Made by a program: the position numbers and the translations under genes | Notes under the pieces: model-generated | The model's database searches: none | What the model saw: the letters and a program-made list of their open reading frames with translations, nothing else | What the model was told of the DNA's origin: nothing | NCBI GenBank assembly: GCA_947367855.1 | Contig: CANBFE010000003.1 | Location: 1 to 64,000 of the forward strand | DNA length: 64,000 bases | Direction of reading: 5' to 3' | Source: an uncultured Lachnospiraceae bacterium | GTDB lineage: Bacteria; Bacillota; Clostridia; Lachnospirales; Lachnospiraceae | Shown here: one piece after another, positions 27,737-38,197 of the stretch | Layout: each line of letters starts with the position of its first letter | Position numbering within the stretch: the stretch's first letter is position 1

Positions 27737-28822
27737 ATGGAATTACATATTACATGCATTCCCGGAGACGGAATCGGACCGGAAATCATCGCGGAGGCGA
27801 AAAAAGTTCTGGAAAAGACTGCGGAAGTCTACGGGCACAAAATGATTTTTGAAGATATTCTCATGGGCGGAGCTTCCATTGACGTTCACGGCGTTCCCCT
27901 GACGGAGGAGGCCGTGGCCAGGGCGAAAGCAGCGGATGCAGTGCTGATGGGCTCCATTGGCGGGGATACGACTACATCCCCCTGGTACAAGCTGCCGCCC
28001 AATCTGCGCCCGGAGGCCGGGCTTTTGGCCATTCGCAAGGCATTGAATCTGTTTGCGAATTTGCGTCCTGCGGTTCTTTATGACGAACTGGCGGCCGCAT
28101 GTCCTCTGAAGGAGGAGATCAGCAAGGCTGGTTTCGATATGCTGATTATGCGGGAACTCACCGGAGGACTGTACTTTGGGGAGCGGAAAACCGTTGAGGA
28201 AAACGGGATCAGGAAGGCCATTGATACGCTGACCTATGACGAGAACGAAATCCGCCGCATAGCCGTAAAGGGCTTTGACATTGCCAGGAAGCGCAGGAAG
28301 AAAGTCACCAGTGTGGACAAGGCCAATGTGCTTGACTCCTCCAGGCTTTGGAGGAAGGTGGTGGAAGAGGTTGCGGCGGACTATCCGGATGTGGCTTTGG
28401 AGCATATGTTGGTGGACAACTGCGCCATGCAGCTGGTGAAGGACCCGGCCCAGTTTGATGTGATTTTGACGGAAAATATGTTCGGTGATATTCTCTCCGA
28501 TGAGGCCAGTATGGTTACCGGCTCCATCGGCATGCTTGCCAGCGCCAGTCTGAACGACAGCAAATTCGGTCTCTATGAACCAAGCCACGGTTCCGCCCCG
28601 GACATCGCGGGAAAGGACATCGCCAATCCCATCGCTACGGTTTTGAGCGCTGCCATGATGCTGCGGTACAGCTTTGACCTGGATAAAGAGGCCGACGCCA
28701 TAGAGGCGGCGGTAAAGCAGGTGCTGAAGGACGGCTACCGCACCGGGGACATTTATTCCCAGGGCTGTGAGAAGGTTGGATGCAGCAGAATGGGAGATCT
28801 GCTTGCGGAGCGGATCCGGTAA
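27737..28822 (+). CDS. leuB: 3-isopropylmalate dehydrogenase
   Basis: 361 residues. Landmarks: [46 protein letters not shown] and the NAD-binding end [18 protein letters not shown]. It oxidatively decarboxylates 3-isopropylmalate in leucine synthesis. ATG 27737 is chosen over the upstream TTG. leuA and leuCD are not adjacent; ilvD follows 76 nt later. Confidence 0.96.
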   Translation: MELHITCIPGDGIGPEIIAEAKKVLEKTAEVYGHKMIFEDILMGGASIDVHGVPLTEEAVARAKAADAVLMGSIGGDTTTSPWYKLPPNLRPEAGLLAIRKALNLFANLRPAVLYDELAAACPLKEEISKAGFDMLIMRELTGGLYFGERKTVEENGIRKAIDTLTYDENEIRRIAVKGFDIARKRRKKVTSVDKANVLDSSRLWRKVVEEVAADYPDVALEHMLVDNCAMQLVKDPAQFDVILTENMFGDILSDEASMVTGSIGMLASASLNDSKFGLYEPSHGSAPDIAGKDIANPIATVLSAAMMLRYSFDLDKEADAIEAAVKQVLKDGYRTGDIYSQGCEKVGCSRMGDLLAERIR

Positions 28823-28898
28823 GTAAGGGAGCTGAAGAATGATATTTAGTATAGAATTACGTTTGTAAAGTGATTATATTTCAGAAAGGTGAGTAAAG

Positions 28899-30566
28899 AT
28901 GAGAAGTGATTCGGTAAAGACGGGCACAGCCCAGGCCCCTCACAGAAGCCTGTTCAATGCCCTTGGTTACACGGAGGAGGAGCGTCGGCGTCCTCTGATC
29001 GGCATTGTATGTTCCTATAATGAGATTGTGCCCGGGCATATGAACCTTGACAAGATTGCGGAGGCAGTAAAGATGGGCGTGGCAATGGCAGGAGGTACTC
29101 CCATCATGTTCCCTGCAATCGCTGTGTGCGACGGCATTGCCATGGGACATATCGGAATGAAATACTCCCTGGTGACCAGGGACTTAATTGCGGACAGCAC
29201 GGAATGCATGGCATTGGCACATGGCTTTGACGGTCTGGTGTGCATTCCCAACTGCGATAAAAATGTGCCGGGACTGTTGATGGCGGCGGCCCGGGTGAAT
29301 ATTCCTACGATTTTCGTGTCCGGCGGTCCCATGATGGCGGGGCGCATCCATGGACAGAAGAAGAGCCTGTCTTCCATGTTTGAGGCTGTGGGCAGCGTGG
29401 CTGCGGGAACCATGACTATGGAAGAACTGTGTGAGTATGAGGAGAAGGTATGTCCTACCTGCGGTTCCTGTTCCGGCATGTATACCGCCAATTCCATGAA
29501 CTGCCTCACAGAGGCCATCGGCATGGGACTTGGGGGCAACGGCACCGTTCCGGCAGTGTATTCCGAGCGTATCCGCCTGGCCAAGCATGCGGGCATGAAG
29601 ATTATGGAGCTGGTGGAGAAGGATATCAAGCCCCGTGATATTATGACCGAAAAAGCGTTTATGAATGCGTTGACAGTGGACATGGCTCTGGGCTGTTCCA
29701 CCAATTCCATGCTCCATCTGCCTGCCATTGCCAATGAGGCAGGGGTGGACCTGAATTTGGACATTGCCAATGAATTGTCCGCAAAGACTCCCAACCTGTG
29801 CCATCTGGCGCCCGCAGGTCCTACTTATATGGAAGATCTCAATGAGGCAGGCGGTGTCTATGCAGTGATGAACGAACTGACAAAGAAAAATCTGCTGAAC
29901 CTGGACTGCATGACCGTGAACGGTACGCCTATCGGCGAAAATATTAAAAACTGCCGGAATCTGAATCCGGAGGTGATTCGTCCGGTGGAAAATCCCTATT
30001 CCGAGACCGGTGGCATCGCCATTCTGAAAGGAAATCTGGCTCCGGACAGCGGGGTGGTGAAGCGTTCGGCTGTGGTGCCCGAGATGCTGGTGCATCAGGG
30101 ACCTGCCAGAGTGTTTGACTGCGAGGAAGATGCCATTGACGCCATCAAGGGCGGCAGAATTGTGGCGGGAGACGTGGTGGTAATCCGTTACGAAGGCCCT
30201 AAGGGCGGCCCGGGCATGCGGGAGATGCTGAATCCAACATCTGCCATTGCAGGTATGGGCCTGGGTTCTTCCGTAGCCCTGATTACCGACGGACGGTTCT
30301 CCGGCGCTTCCAGAGGCGCTTCCATCGGCCATGTATCCCCGGAGGCTGCGGTAGGCGGTCCCATCGCACTGGTGGAAGAGGGAGACATCATCAGCATCAA
30401 CATTCCGGAGAATAAACTGGATATCCTGGTTTCCGATGAAATACTGGCGGAAAGACGCGAAAAGTGGCAGCCCAGGGAACCGAAAGTGACCACAGGCTAC
30501 CTCACCAGATACCGGGAGATGGTTACCAGCGGCAACCGGGGCGCTGTCCTGGAGATCCGGAAGTAA
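28899..30566 (+). CDS. ilvD: Dihydroxy-acid dehydratase
   Basis: 555 residues, normal length. Iron-sulfur ligands are visible in NCDKNVPG and [37 protein letters not shown] is the C-terminal signature. It makes the 2-oxo acids of valine and isoleucine synthesis. AAAGGTGAG lies before ATG. Between leuB and ilvB in one operon. Confidence 0.97.
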   Translation: MRSDSVKTGTAQAPHRSLFNALGYTEEERRRPLIGIVCSYNEIVPGHMNLDKIAEAVKMGVAMAGGTPIMFPAIAVCDGIAMGHIGMKYSLVTRDLIADSTECMALAHGFDGLVCIPNCDKNVPGLLMAAARVNIPTIFVSGGPMMAGRIHGQKKSLSSMFEAVGSVAAGTMTMEELCEYEEKVCPTCGSCSGMYTANSMNCLTEAIGMGLGGNGTVPAVYSERIRLAKHAGMKIMELVEKDIKPRDIMTEKAFMNALTVDMALGCSTNSMLHLPAIANEAGVDLNLDIANELSAKTPNLCHLAPAGPTYMEDLNEAGGVYAVMNELTKKNLLNLDCMTVNGTPIGENIKNCRNLNPEVIRPVENPYSETGGIAILKGNLAPDSGVVKRSAVVPEMLVHQGPARVFDCEEDAIDAIKGGRIVAGDVVVIRYEGPKGGPGMREMLNPTSAIAGMGLGSSVALITDGRFSGASRGASIGHVSPEAAVGGPIALVEEGDIISINIPENKLDILVSDEILAERREKWQPREPKVTTGYLTRYREMVTSGNRGAVLEIRK

Positions 30567-30639
30567 CAAGATAATACGGCCCATAGGACTTCCGGACGCA
30601 GGGCCGGGCAGTTGCGGAACTAGAATAGGAGAATAAAAT

Positions 30640-32322
30640 ATGCAGTTAACTGGAGCAGAAATTGTAATACAGTGCCTTCTGGAGCAGAAAGTGGACACCG
30701 TATTCGGTTATCCCGGCGGCACAATTCTGAATATCTATGATGCATTATATGACCACAGTGACGAGATCAGGCACATTCTGACATCCCATGAGCAGGGCGC
30801 AGCCCATGCGGCGGACGGTTATGCCAGGGCCACCGGCAGGGTTGGCGTGTGCATGGCCACCAGCGGCCCGGGCGCTACCAACCTGGTAACGGGTATTGCC
30901 ACGGCCTTTATGGATTCCATTCCCGTGGTGGCAATCACTGCCAACGTGACGCTTCCCATGCTGGGCAAAGACAGCTTCCAGGAGGTGGATATCGCCGGAG
31001 TGACCATGCCCATTACCAAGCACGGCTATATTGTCAAAAACGTGGAGGAACTTGCAGACACTCTGCGGCACGCTTTTACCATTGCCAAAAGCGGCAGGCC
31101 TGGTCCTGTCCTGGTGGATATCACCAAGGATGTGACTGCTGCTGTGTGTGAATTTACGCCTGTGCAGTCAGAAGCGCCCAGGCGCAGATATCTCTGTACG
31201 GAAGAGGAACTAGATGCAACAGCGAAGCATATCATGGAAGCAAAGAGACCCTATATTTATCTTGGAGGCGGCGCAGTTGCGTCGGGCGCCTGTGAGGAAG
31301 TGGCGGAATTTGCTGAGCTTATCGATGCGCCGGTATGTGATACCCTGATGGGAAAAGGCGCTTTCAACGGCAGAAGCGAGCGCTATACCGGCATGATTGG
31401 TATGCATGGAACCAAGACCTCCAATCTGGGCGTGAGCCGCTGTGACCTGTTGATTGCACTGGGAGCCAGATTTTCGGACAGGGTTATCGGCAATCCGGAA
31501 AAATTCGCGGAAAATGCAAGGATCATCCATATGGATGTGGATCCGGCGGAAATCAATAAGAATATACGGGCGGATGTCAGTCTTGTGGGAGATCTGAAAC
31601 TGGTGCTGCAGAATCTGAACAAACGGCTGACGAGACAGGAACATAAGGAGTGGATGCAGGAGATTGCGGACCTAAAGGCTGCATATCCCCTGAAATATGA
31701 CGATTCCCGTCTGTCCTGTCCCTATGTGATAGAGACCATTGACAGGGTTACCGGCGGAGAGGCGCTGATTACCACAGATGTGGGACAACATCAGATGTGG
31801 GCGGCGCAGTATTACTGCTACACACAGCCTCGCACCTTCCTGTCCTCAGGAGGACTGGGAACCATGGGGTATGGTCTGGGGGCCTGTATCGGGGCTCAGC
31901 TTGGACAGCCGGATAAGCTGTGCATCAACATTGCCGGAGACGGTTGTTTCCGCATGAATATGAATGAACTGGCTACGGCAAGCCGTTACAATATTCCCAT
32001 CATACAGGTTGTGATCAACAATCATGTGCTTGGCATGGTGCGGCAGTGGCAGACACTCTTTTATGGAAAAAGGTATTCCCAGACTGTGCTGAACGACAGT
32101 GTGGACTTCTGTAAGGTGGCAGAAGGACTGGGCTGCGGCGCCATAAGGGTGACCAAAAAGGAAGAGGTTGAGCCTGCCATAAGGGAGGCTGTTGCCATGA
32201 AGCGTCCTGTACTGATAGAGTGCGTAATTCCGGAAGACGATAAGGTATTTCCCATGGTTCCGGCGGGAGCGCCCATTGCGGACGTCTTTGACGGGGATGA
32301 TCTGGCCAAAAAATCGGAATGA
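30640..32322 (+). CDS. ilvB: Acetolactate synthase, large (catalytic) subunit
   Basis: 560 residues. The ThDP-dependent enzyme pattern is complete: VFGYPGGTILNIYDALY, HEQGAAHAADGYARATG with the catalytic Glu, and the ThDP/Mg site GDGCFRMNMNELATA. No ilvN regulatory subunit or ilvC follows, so either the small subunit is encoded elsewhere or this is a stand-alone form. AGGAG lies before ATG. Confidence 0.95.
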   Translation: MQLTGAEIVIQCLLEQKVDTVFGYPGGTILNIYDALYDHSDEIRHILTSHEQGAAHAADGYARATGRVGVCMATSGPGATNLVTGIATAFMDSIPVVAITANVTLPMLGKDSFQEVDIAGVTMPITKHGYIVKNVEELADTLRHAFTIAKSGRPGPVLVDITKDVTAAVCEFTPVQSEAPRRRYLCTEEELDATAKHIMEAKRPYIYLGGGAVASGACEEVAEFAELIDAPVCDTLMGKGAFNGRSERYTGMIGMHGTKTSNLGVSRCDLLIALGARFSDRVIGNPEKFAENARIIHMDVDPAEINKNIRADVSLVGDLKLVLQNLNKRLTRQEHKEWMQEIADLKAAYPLKYDDSRLSCPYVIETIDRVTGGEALITTDVGQHQMWAAQYYCYTQPRTFLSSGGLGTMGYGLGACIGAQLGQPDKLCINIAGDGCFRMNMNELATASRYNIPIIQVVINNHVLGMVRQWQTLFYGKRYSQTVLNDSVDFCKVAEGLGCGAIRVTKKEEVEPAIREAVAMKRPVLIECVIPEDDKVFPMVPAGAPIADVFDGDDLAKKSE

Positions 32323-32340
32323 TAGGAATTTGTAATACTC

Positions 32341-33759
32341 ATGAAAAAAATAGTTCGTTTTCTTATGTTTTTTCTGTTCGGAGGACTGGTGCTGGGGGTG
32401 GGACTTTTTCTGGCGCTGGCTTTATATTACCAGAATTCCTTTCCGGTAAACACATGGATCAACGGGGTATACTGCACAGGCAGGACTGTGGAGGAGGTAA
32501 ATGAGGAACTGGTAAGGACACAGCCGGGGACCTCGTTCAGTCTGGTGGATCCGGAGGGCGGAACCTGGGACATTCCTGTTTCTGATGTGGATATCAGGCC
32601 TGATTACACAGCGGGCCTGAAAAGCTATTTAAAGCAGAATGCTTCTTTTTACTGGCTTAAAAATCTGCAGGAGCCCGTTTCCAGCGAGATTGCGCCGGAA
32701 AAATACATTGTGGATGAAGGGAGGCTTCGGGAATATTTCGAGGCGCTTCCCTTTGTTGCGGCAGAACAGGAGAGAGGAGAGGGGGTACATATCCGCCGTT
32801 CCCGGGAAGGATACTACCTGCAGGATGATAATTCGGGACATCTGAACAGGGAAAAGGCTTTTGCTTATTTGAAAGACTGCATCTCCGAAGGCAGATCTGT
32901 GATAAAGATGGAAGAGGGTGGTTGTTACGAAGATCTGCCGGACAGCGCCGAGGACAGGAAACAGCGGGAAATTTGGAAACAGATCTGTGAATTTACGGAA
33001 AAATGCGGCAGGATCAGTTATGATATGGGAACGGAGACCGTGGAGATTTCTGCAGACACAGCGGCAGACTTTCTGGAGGCGGAACCGGACGGCAGCTGTC
33101 CTGCCCTGGATGAGCGCGGATTGATTTCAGTCAGGGAGTCGGCGGTTCGGGAATGGGTGGAGGCATTGGCTCTGCAGTATGACACCTGGGGGACAGAGCG
33201 GGAATTTGCGGCTACAAGAGGAGACACGGTTACCGTGAAGTATGTCACCTATGGAACCCAGCTGGATACGGAGGCAGAATACAGCTATCTGTTGGAAGCG
33301 CTGCGGGGAACGCCGGATGCAGCGGGAGCTATGCCCCATGTTCCGGCTTACACGCATCAGGGATATGCCAGGGGTCTGGATGACATTGGTGGTACTTATA
33401 TCGAAATCGATATGACGGAGCAGAAAATGTATTACTATGCGGAGGGCGAGCTCACATTGGAGACGGATGTGGTTACCGGTAATACCGGCAGGCGGATGGG
33501 AACGCCTCAGGGGATCAATTTCGTCTATGCCAAGGAGCGCAACCGGACGCTGCGGGGAGCAGATTATGCGTCTTTCGTAAAATACTGGATGCCTGTAAAG
33601 GGAAATGTAGGAATCCATGATGCCAGCTGGCGGTCCAGGTTCGGGGGACAGATCTACAAGACAAACGGCTCTCACGGCTGTATCAATACTCCCTCCGACA
33701 TCATGGCCGAGCTTTATGAGCTGGCTGAGGTGGGGACTCCGGTGATTATGTTTTATTGA
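32341..33759 (+). CDS. L,D-transpeptidase (YkuD) with peptidoglycan-binding-like domain
   Basis: 472 residues. One N-terminal membrane helix (about 9-31), an external PG_binding_4-like region (about 35-330), then the YkuD catalytic domain. The signature holds His426 (GIHDASW) and catalytic Cys447 (SHGCIN). It should form 3-3 cross-links or attach proteins to peptidoglycan outside the membrane. It begins 18 nt after ilvB with a weak ribosome site, probably by read-through from that operon. Confidence 0.92.
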   Translation: MKKIVRFLMFFLFGGLVLGVGLFLALALYYQNSFPVNTWINGVYCTGRTVEEVNEELVRTQPGTSFSLVDPEGGTWDIPVSDVDIRPDYTAGLKSYLKQNASFYWLKNLQEPVSSEIAPEKYIVDEGRLREYFEALPFVAAEQERGEGVHIRRSREGYYLQDDNSGHLNREKAFAYLKDCISEGRSVIKMEEGGCYEDLPDSAEDRKQREIWKQICEFTEKCGRISYDMGTETVEISADTAADFLEAEPDGSCPALDERGLISVRESAVREWVEALALQYDTWGTEREFAATRGDTVTVKYVTYGTQLDTEAEYSYLLEALRGTPDAAGAMPHVPAYTHQGYARGLDDIGGTYIEIDMTEQKMYYYAEGELTLETDVVTGNTGRRMGTPQGINFVYAKERNRTLRGADYASFVKYWMPVKGNVGIHDASWRSRFGGQIYKTNGSHGCINTPSDIMAELYELAEVGTPVIMFY

Positions 33760-33832
33760 GCTTCATTTACCCGGTCCGTGAGTGCATAAATTGCTGCGGG
33801 GTGAAAAGGAACCAAAGATTTTAACGATGTAC

Positions 33833-33861
33833 TTGACTAAAGTGCCAAAAGTGGGTATGCT
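33833..33861 (+). promoter_or_regulatory. Sigma-A-type promoter for serC-serA
   Basis: TTGACT (33833-33838) and TATGCT (33856-33861) have a 17-bp spacer, with a 135-nt leader before serC. The leader has no riboswitch I can recognise. Confidence 0.6.
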
Positions 33862-33996
33862 GTACTTATGTTTTAGGATTGTGGGAGCACATAGTGCGGA
33901 GCAATCCGTAATATCATAGGATATAGGATAGAACCGCAGATGCGCTGTGCCGGGAAGCGGAGCGTATATGTGGCATTGTGAAAGGAGGAAGATAAC

Positions 33997-35085
33997 ATGT
34001 CCAGAGTGTATAATTTTTCCGCGGGACCGGCGGTTCTGCCGGAGGAGGTACTGCGGGAAGCGGCAGAAGAGATGCTTGACTACAAAGGCACAGGCATGTC
34101 GGTCATGGAGATGAGCCACCGCTCCAAGGCATATGATACCATTATCAAAGAAGCGGAGGCTGACCTGCGTGACCTGATGAAGATTCCCGACAACTACAAA
34201 GTACTGTTTCTGCAGGGAGGGGCAAGCCAGCAATTTGCCATGATTCCCATGAACCTGATGAAAAACAGGAAAGCGGACTATATCGTTACGGGACAGTGGG
34301 CGAAGAAGGCTTTCCAGGAGGCGCAGCTTTACGGAGAAGCCCGCAAGATTGCGTCTTCCGAGGACGAGACCTTTTCCTACATTCCGGACTGTTCGGATCT
34401 TCCCATCAGCGAGGATGCGGATTATGTATATATCTGTGAAAACAATACGATTTACGGCACCAAATTCAAGACCCTGCCCAATACCAAGGGAAAGACCCTG
34501 GTGGCGGACGTGTCCAGCTGTTTTCTGTCCGAACCGGTGGATGTGAGCAAATACGGCGTGATCTATGGCGGTGTTCAGAAAAACATCGGGCCTGCGGGTG
34601 TGGTGATTGTGATCATCCGGGAAGACCTGATTACCGAGGATGTGCTGCCCGGTACCCCTACCATGCTGCGCTACAAGATTCATGCGGACAATGCTTCCCT
34701 TTACAATACACCGCCTGCTTACGGGATCTATATCTGCGGCAAGGTATTTCAGTGGCTGAAGAAGCGGGGCGGTCTGGAGGCAATGAAGGAATATAACGAG
34801 AAGAAAGCCGCGGTTTTATATGAGTTTCTGGATCAGAGCAGGTTGTTTCGGGGAACTGTCCGCAGGGAAGACCGTTCCCTGATGAATGTGCCTTTTGTGA
34901 CCGGCAATGAGGAGCTGGATGCAAAATTCGTGAAAGAGGCAAAGGCTGCGGGTTTTGAAAATCTCAAGGGGCATAGGAGCGTAGGAGGCATGCGCGCCAG
35001 CATTTACAATGCCATGCCCATGGAAGGTGTGGAAAAGCTGGTGGAATTTATGCGGAAATTTGAAGAGGAAAATGGGGTTGTGTGA
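33997..35085 (+). CDS. serC: Phosphoserine aminotransferase
   Basis: 362 residues. VYNFSAGPAVLPEEVL start, FLQGGASQQFAMIPMNL, and the PLP-lysine region YGVIYGGVQKNIGPAG are SerC hallmarks. It converts 3-phosphohydroxypyruvate to phosphoserine with glutamate. GGAGGAAG lies before ATG. serA follows at 35188, giving two consecutive steps of serine synthesis; serB is not here. Confidence 0.97.
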   Translation: MSRVYNFSAGPAVLPEEVLREAAEEMLDYKGTGMSVMEMSHRSKAYDTIIKEAEADLRDLMKIPDNYKVLFLQGGASQQFAMIPMNLMKNRKADYIVTGQWAKKAFQEAQLYGEARKIASSEDETFSYIPDCSDLPISEDADYVYICENNTIYGTKFKTLPNTKGKTLVADVSSCFLSEPVDVSKYGVIYGGVQKNIGPAGVVIVIIREDLITEDVLPGTPTMLRYKIHADNASLYNTPPAYGIYICGKVFQWLKKRGGLEAMKEYNEKKAAVLYEFLDQSRLFRGTVRREDRSLMNVPFVTGNEELDAKFVKEAKAAGFENLKGHRSVGGMRASIYNAMPMEGVEKLVEFMRKFEEENGVV

Positions 35086-35187
35086 TCAGTTTTCCCACAG
35101 CGGAGTGCAGGGAATAGGATGCAGCCTGCCGCGGCGGGAATGAATTCTCTTTCAGGGGAAAGATTCGGGTCAAGAATAGGAGATGCG

Positions 35188-36354
35188 ATGTATAAAATCA
35201 ATTGTCTCAATCCTATCGCACAGGTAGGACTGAAAAATTTCAGCAGTCAATATGAAATAACGCCGGATGTAAAGGCGGCCGAAGGGGTTTTGGTCAGAAG
35301 TGCCTCCATGCACGAAATGGAGCTTCCGGAGAAGCTTCTGGCAGTGGCCAGAGCCGGGGCCGGGGTGAACAATATTCCCCTGGACAAATGCGCGGAGCAG
35401 GGGGTGGTGGTGTTCAATACTCCCGGCGCAAATGCAAACGGTGTAAAGGAACTTGTGATTGCAGGCATGCTTCTGGCTGCCCGGGATGTGGTAGGCGGTA
35501 TCGAATGGGTAAAGGCATCCCGTGAGAATGAGGACATTGCCAAGGCTGCGGAGAAAGAGAAGAAGAATTTCGCCGGCAGGGAGATCATGGGGAAGAAACT
35601 GGGTGTCATCGGACTGGGAGCCATCGGTGTGAAGGTGGCCAATGCCGCAGTGGCACTGGATATGGAAGTGTATGGCTATGATCCGTATCTGTCTGTAAAT
35701 GCGGCCTGGAGTCTGAGCCGTGCCGTGCACCATGTGACCAATGTAGACGATATCTACGAACAGTGTGACTATATTACCATCCATGTCCCTCTGATGGATG
35801 CCACAAAGGGAATGATCAACGGGGCAGCCATTGAGAAGATGAAGGATGGGGTGATTCTGCTGAATTTTGCAAGGGATCTGCTTGCCAATGAGAAGGATGT
35901 ACTGGCAGGTCTGGAGAGCGGGAGAATTGCCCGTTATGTCTCTGATTTTCCAAATCCCACCACTGCGGGACAAAAGGGCTGCATTGTGATTCCCCATCTG
36001 GGTGCAAGCACGGAGGAGTCGGAGGACAACTGCGCCGTGATGGCAGTGCAGGAGCTGATGGACTACCTTGAGAATGGAAATATACGAAACAGCGTGAACT
36101 ATCCCGCCTGCGACATGGGGATATGCACCACCATAGGACGTGTGGCGATCTTCCATAAAAACATTGCCAATATGATTACCAAATTTACCGCGGAGTTCGG
36201 TGAGAAGGGCATCAACATCAGCAATATGACCAATAAATCCAGGGGGGAAGTGGCATATACCATGCTTGATGTGGAGGAGCCACCTACGGCGGAAATGGTT
36301 CAGGCCCTGGAGCAGATTCCAGGGGTATTCCGGGTGAGAATCGTAAAAGGATAG
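35188..36354 (+). CDS. serA: D-3-phosphoglycerate dehydrogenase with C-terminal ACT domain
   Basis: 388 residues from ATG 35188 (AGGAGAT upstream; the longer frame from 35119 has no support). VARAGAGVNNIPLDKC, the NAD motif LGVIGLGAIGVKVA, and HLGASTEESEDNC with the catalytic His are present. The end (INISNMTNKSRGEVAYTMLDVE) is an ACT domain, implying serine feedback. The first about 50 residues are shorter than in E. coli SerA, as in the compact clostridial form. Confidence 0.93.
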   Translation: MYKINCLNPIAQVGLKNFSSQYEITPDVKAAEGVLVRSASMHEMELPEKLLAVARAGAGVNNIPLDKCAEQGVVVFNTPGANANGVKELVIAGMLLAARDVVGGIEWVKASRENEDIAKAAEKEKKNFAGREIMGKKLGVIGLGAIGVKVANAAVALDMEVYGYDPYLSVNAAWSLSRAVHHVTNVDDIYEQCDYITIHVPLMDATKGMINGAAIEKMKDGVILLNFARDLLANEKDVLAGLESGRIARYVSDFPNPTTAGQKGCIVIPHLGASTEESEDNCAVMAVQELMDYLENGNIRNSVNYPACDMGICTTIGRVAIFHKNIANMITKFTAEFGEKGINISNMTNKSRGEVAYTMLDVEEPPTAEMVQALEQIPGVFRVRIVKG

Positions 36355-36432
36355 GGGAATGCGGGCATTTACGAAGCGACTTTCCCCTTTTGTGTATCGC
36401 GCAGCGATTTAAATTAGGAGGGAAGAGCGGAT

Positions 36433-37155
36433 ATGCAGGAAGCATTTTCAAGAACACAGATGCTTCTCGGAAGAGAAGCAATGGATAAATTGAGCCGTTC
36501 CCGGGTGGCCGTATTCGGGATCGGCGGTGTAGGCGGCTATGTCTGTGAAGCTCTGTCCAGGAGCGGTGTGGGGGCTTTTGACCTGGTTGACAGCGACAGG
36601 GTAAGCCTGACAAATATGAACCGTCAGATTATCGCAACCAGGAAGACCATCGGGCAGTACAAGGTGGATGTGATGCGGGAGCGTATTCTGGATATCAATC
36701 CGGAGGCTCAGATATGGGTATACAGGTCTTTTTTCCTGCCGGAGAATGCGGATTCCTTTCCCTTTGGGGAATATGATTATGTGGTGGATGCAGTGGATAC
36801 GGTGACTGCGAAACTGGAGCTGATCATGAGAGCCCGGGAGTATGGGGTTCCCGTGATCAGCAGCATGGGCGCAGGGAACAAACTGGACGCCGGCGCCTTT
36901 CAGGCGGCAGACATTTACGAAACAAAAGTCTGTCCCCTTGCCAAGGTTATGCGGCGGGAGCTGAAAAAGCGGGGCGTAGATCATCTGAAGGTGGTGTATT
37001 CGGAGGAAACGCCCCTGTGTCCCGCAGACAGTCAGGAGACAGGAAGCGAAGAAGTCGGCGCGTCTTCCAGGCGGATTCCCGGAAGCGTGGCCTTTGTGCC
37101 TTCCGTAGCGGGACTGATCCTGGCAGGGGAGGTAGTGCAGGACCTGATAAGCTGA
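36433..37155 (+). CDS. tcdA: tRNA threonylcarbamoyladenosine dehydratase
   Basis: 240 residues, ThiF/E1-like. GIGGVGGYVCEALSRSG is the ATP-binding glycine motif; DSDRVSLTNMNRQ and VDAVDTVTAKLEL follow, as in TcdA/CsdL. It cyclises t6A37 to ct6A in tRNA using ATP. AGGAGGGAAG lies before ATG. Confidence 0.92.
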   Translation: MQEAFSRTQMLLGREAMDKLSRSRVAVFGIGGVGGYVCEALSRSGVGAFDLVDSDRVSLTNMNRQIIATRKTIGQYKVDVMRERILDINPEAQIWVYRSFFLPENADSFPFGEYDYVVDAVDTVTAKLELIMRAREYGVPVISSMGAGNKLDAGAFQAADIYETKVCPLAKVMRRELKKRGVDHLKVVYSEETPLCPADSQETGSEEVGASSRRIPGSVAFVPSVAGLILAGEVVQDLIS

Positions 37156-37168
37156 GCGGAACTGCAGA

Positions 37169-38026
37169 TTATCGGTAAATGGCCTTTGCGATTTCCCCGG
37201 CCATCTTCGGCTTGTTCATGGTATAGAGGTGAATATGCCTTACGCCGTTTTCCTGGAGGTCACGGATCTGGCGGATGGCATAATCAATGCCGGCCTTTCG
37301 CATGTCTTCCTTATTGTCACCATAGTTGGCGATCAGATCCGCCAAGGCTTTGGGCACACTGGAGCCGGAGAGGCTGACTGTGGTGCCGATCTGTTTGGCG
37401 CTTGTGATGGGCATGATTCCCGCGCAGATGGGGATGGTAATCCCTTTCCGACAGGCCTTTTCCAGGAAGGCATAGTAGTAGTCGTTGTCAAAGAAAAGCT
37501 GGCTGATGAGGAATTCGGCTCCGGCCTGCTGTTTTTTCAGCAGATTGTTCAGATCGGATTCCATGCTGAAGCATTCGTAATGCTTTTCCGGATAACAGGC
37601 TCCGGCCATCCGCAGCCGTGTATTTTTCTTTAAAAATTCCATCATATCACTGGCGTGGGCAAAGTCCCGGGAGGCATACTGCTCATCGCTCATGTCTCTG
37701 GGGCGGTCTCCCCGCAGCGCCAGTACATATTCCACATGATGCTCTCCCAGAGATTCTGCAACCCGGAGAAGGTCTTCTTTCCTGCTGCCCACACAGGTCA
37801 TATGGGCTACCGCATCAATGCCCAGATGATTGCGGATATAGGAGGCGATTTCCACGGTCCTGCCGGAGCGGCTGCCTCCTGCGCCGTAGGTGACACTGAT
37901 AAAATCCGGCTTCAGCAGTCCCAGGGAATCCAGAATCTGGAAGGCAGATTCAAATTCTCCGTCCTTTTTGGGCGGGAACACTTCAAATGAGAGCGTATTC
38001 TTTTGTTCATTTATATTCTGCAACAT
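37169..38026 (-). CDS. metF: Methylenetetrahydrofolate reductase
   Basis: 285 residues. SFEVFPPKKDG start, VTYGAGGS, HMTCVG, LALRGDRP and AEFLISQLFFDN are MetF signatures. It makes 5-methyl-THF with FAD. AGGTGA lies 7 nt before ATG. No S-box leader is visible upstream. Convergent with tcdA with a 13-bp gap. Confidence 0.96.
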   Translation of the reverse strand: MLQNINEQKNTLSFEVFPPKKDGEFESAFQILDSLGLLKPDFISVTYGAGGSRSGRTVEIASYIRNHLGIDAVAHMTCVGSRKEDLLRVAESLGEHHVEYVLALRGDRPRDMSDEQYASRDFAHASDMMEFLKKNTRLRMAGACYPEKHYECFSMESDLNNLLKKQQAGAEFLISQLFFDNDYYYAFLEKACRKGITIPICAGIMPITSAKQIGTTVSLSGSSVPKALADLIANYGDNKEDMRKAGIDYAIRQIRDLQENGVRHIHLYTMNKPKMAGEIAKAIYR

Positions 38027-38075
38027 GACAAAATCACCTGATTTCCTTATTTTTGCTTGATTTTAGGACATAAAT

Positions 38076-38104
38076 ATCGTAACATAAAAAGGAATTCATT
38101 TCAA
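38076..38104 (-). promoter_or_regulatory. Probable metF promoter
   Basis: On the minus strand TTGAAA (38099-38104) and TACGAT (38076-38081) have a 17-bp spacer, 50 bp before metF. Confidence 0.5.
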
Positions 38105-38197
38105 GGGAAAGGTGGCCTTGATTCACAGAGAGAAAATGTCTTGAAAGACAACAAAACTCCGGCGGGAGATAGTCCGGAGGAACCAAAACTGTGAAGA

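Noticed and set aside
29184..30698. 504-codon open frame on the minus strand
   Set aside because: It is antisense to the clearly recognised ilvD, has His/Gln-rich shadow composition and no ribosome site.
38027..38197. S-box (SAM) riboswitch upstream of metF
   Set aside because: The leader is only about 50 nt and lacks the conserved S-box helices.
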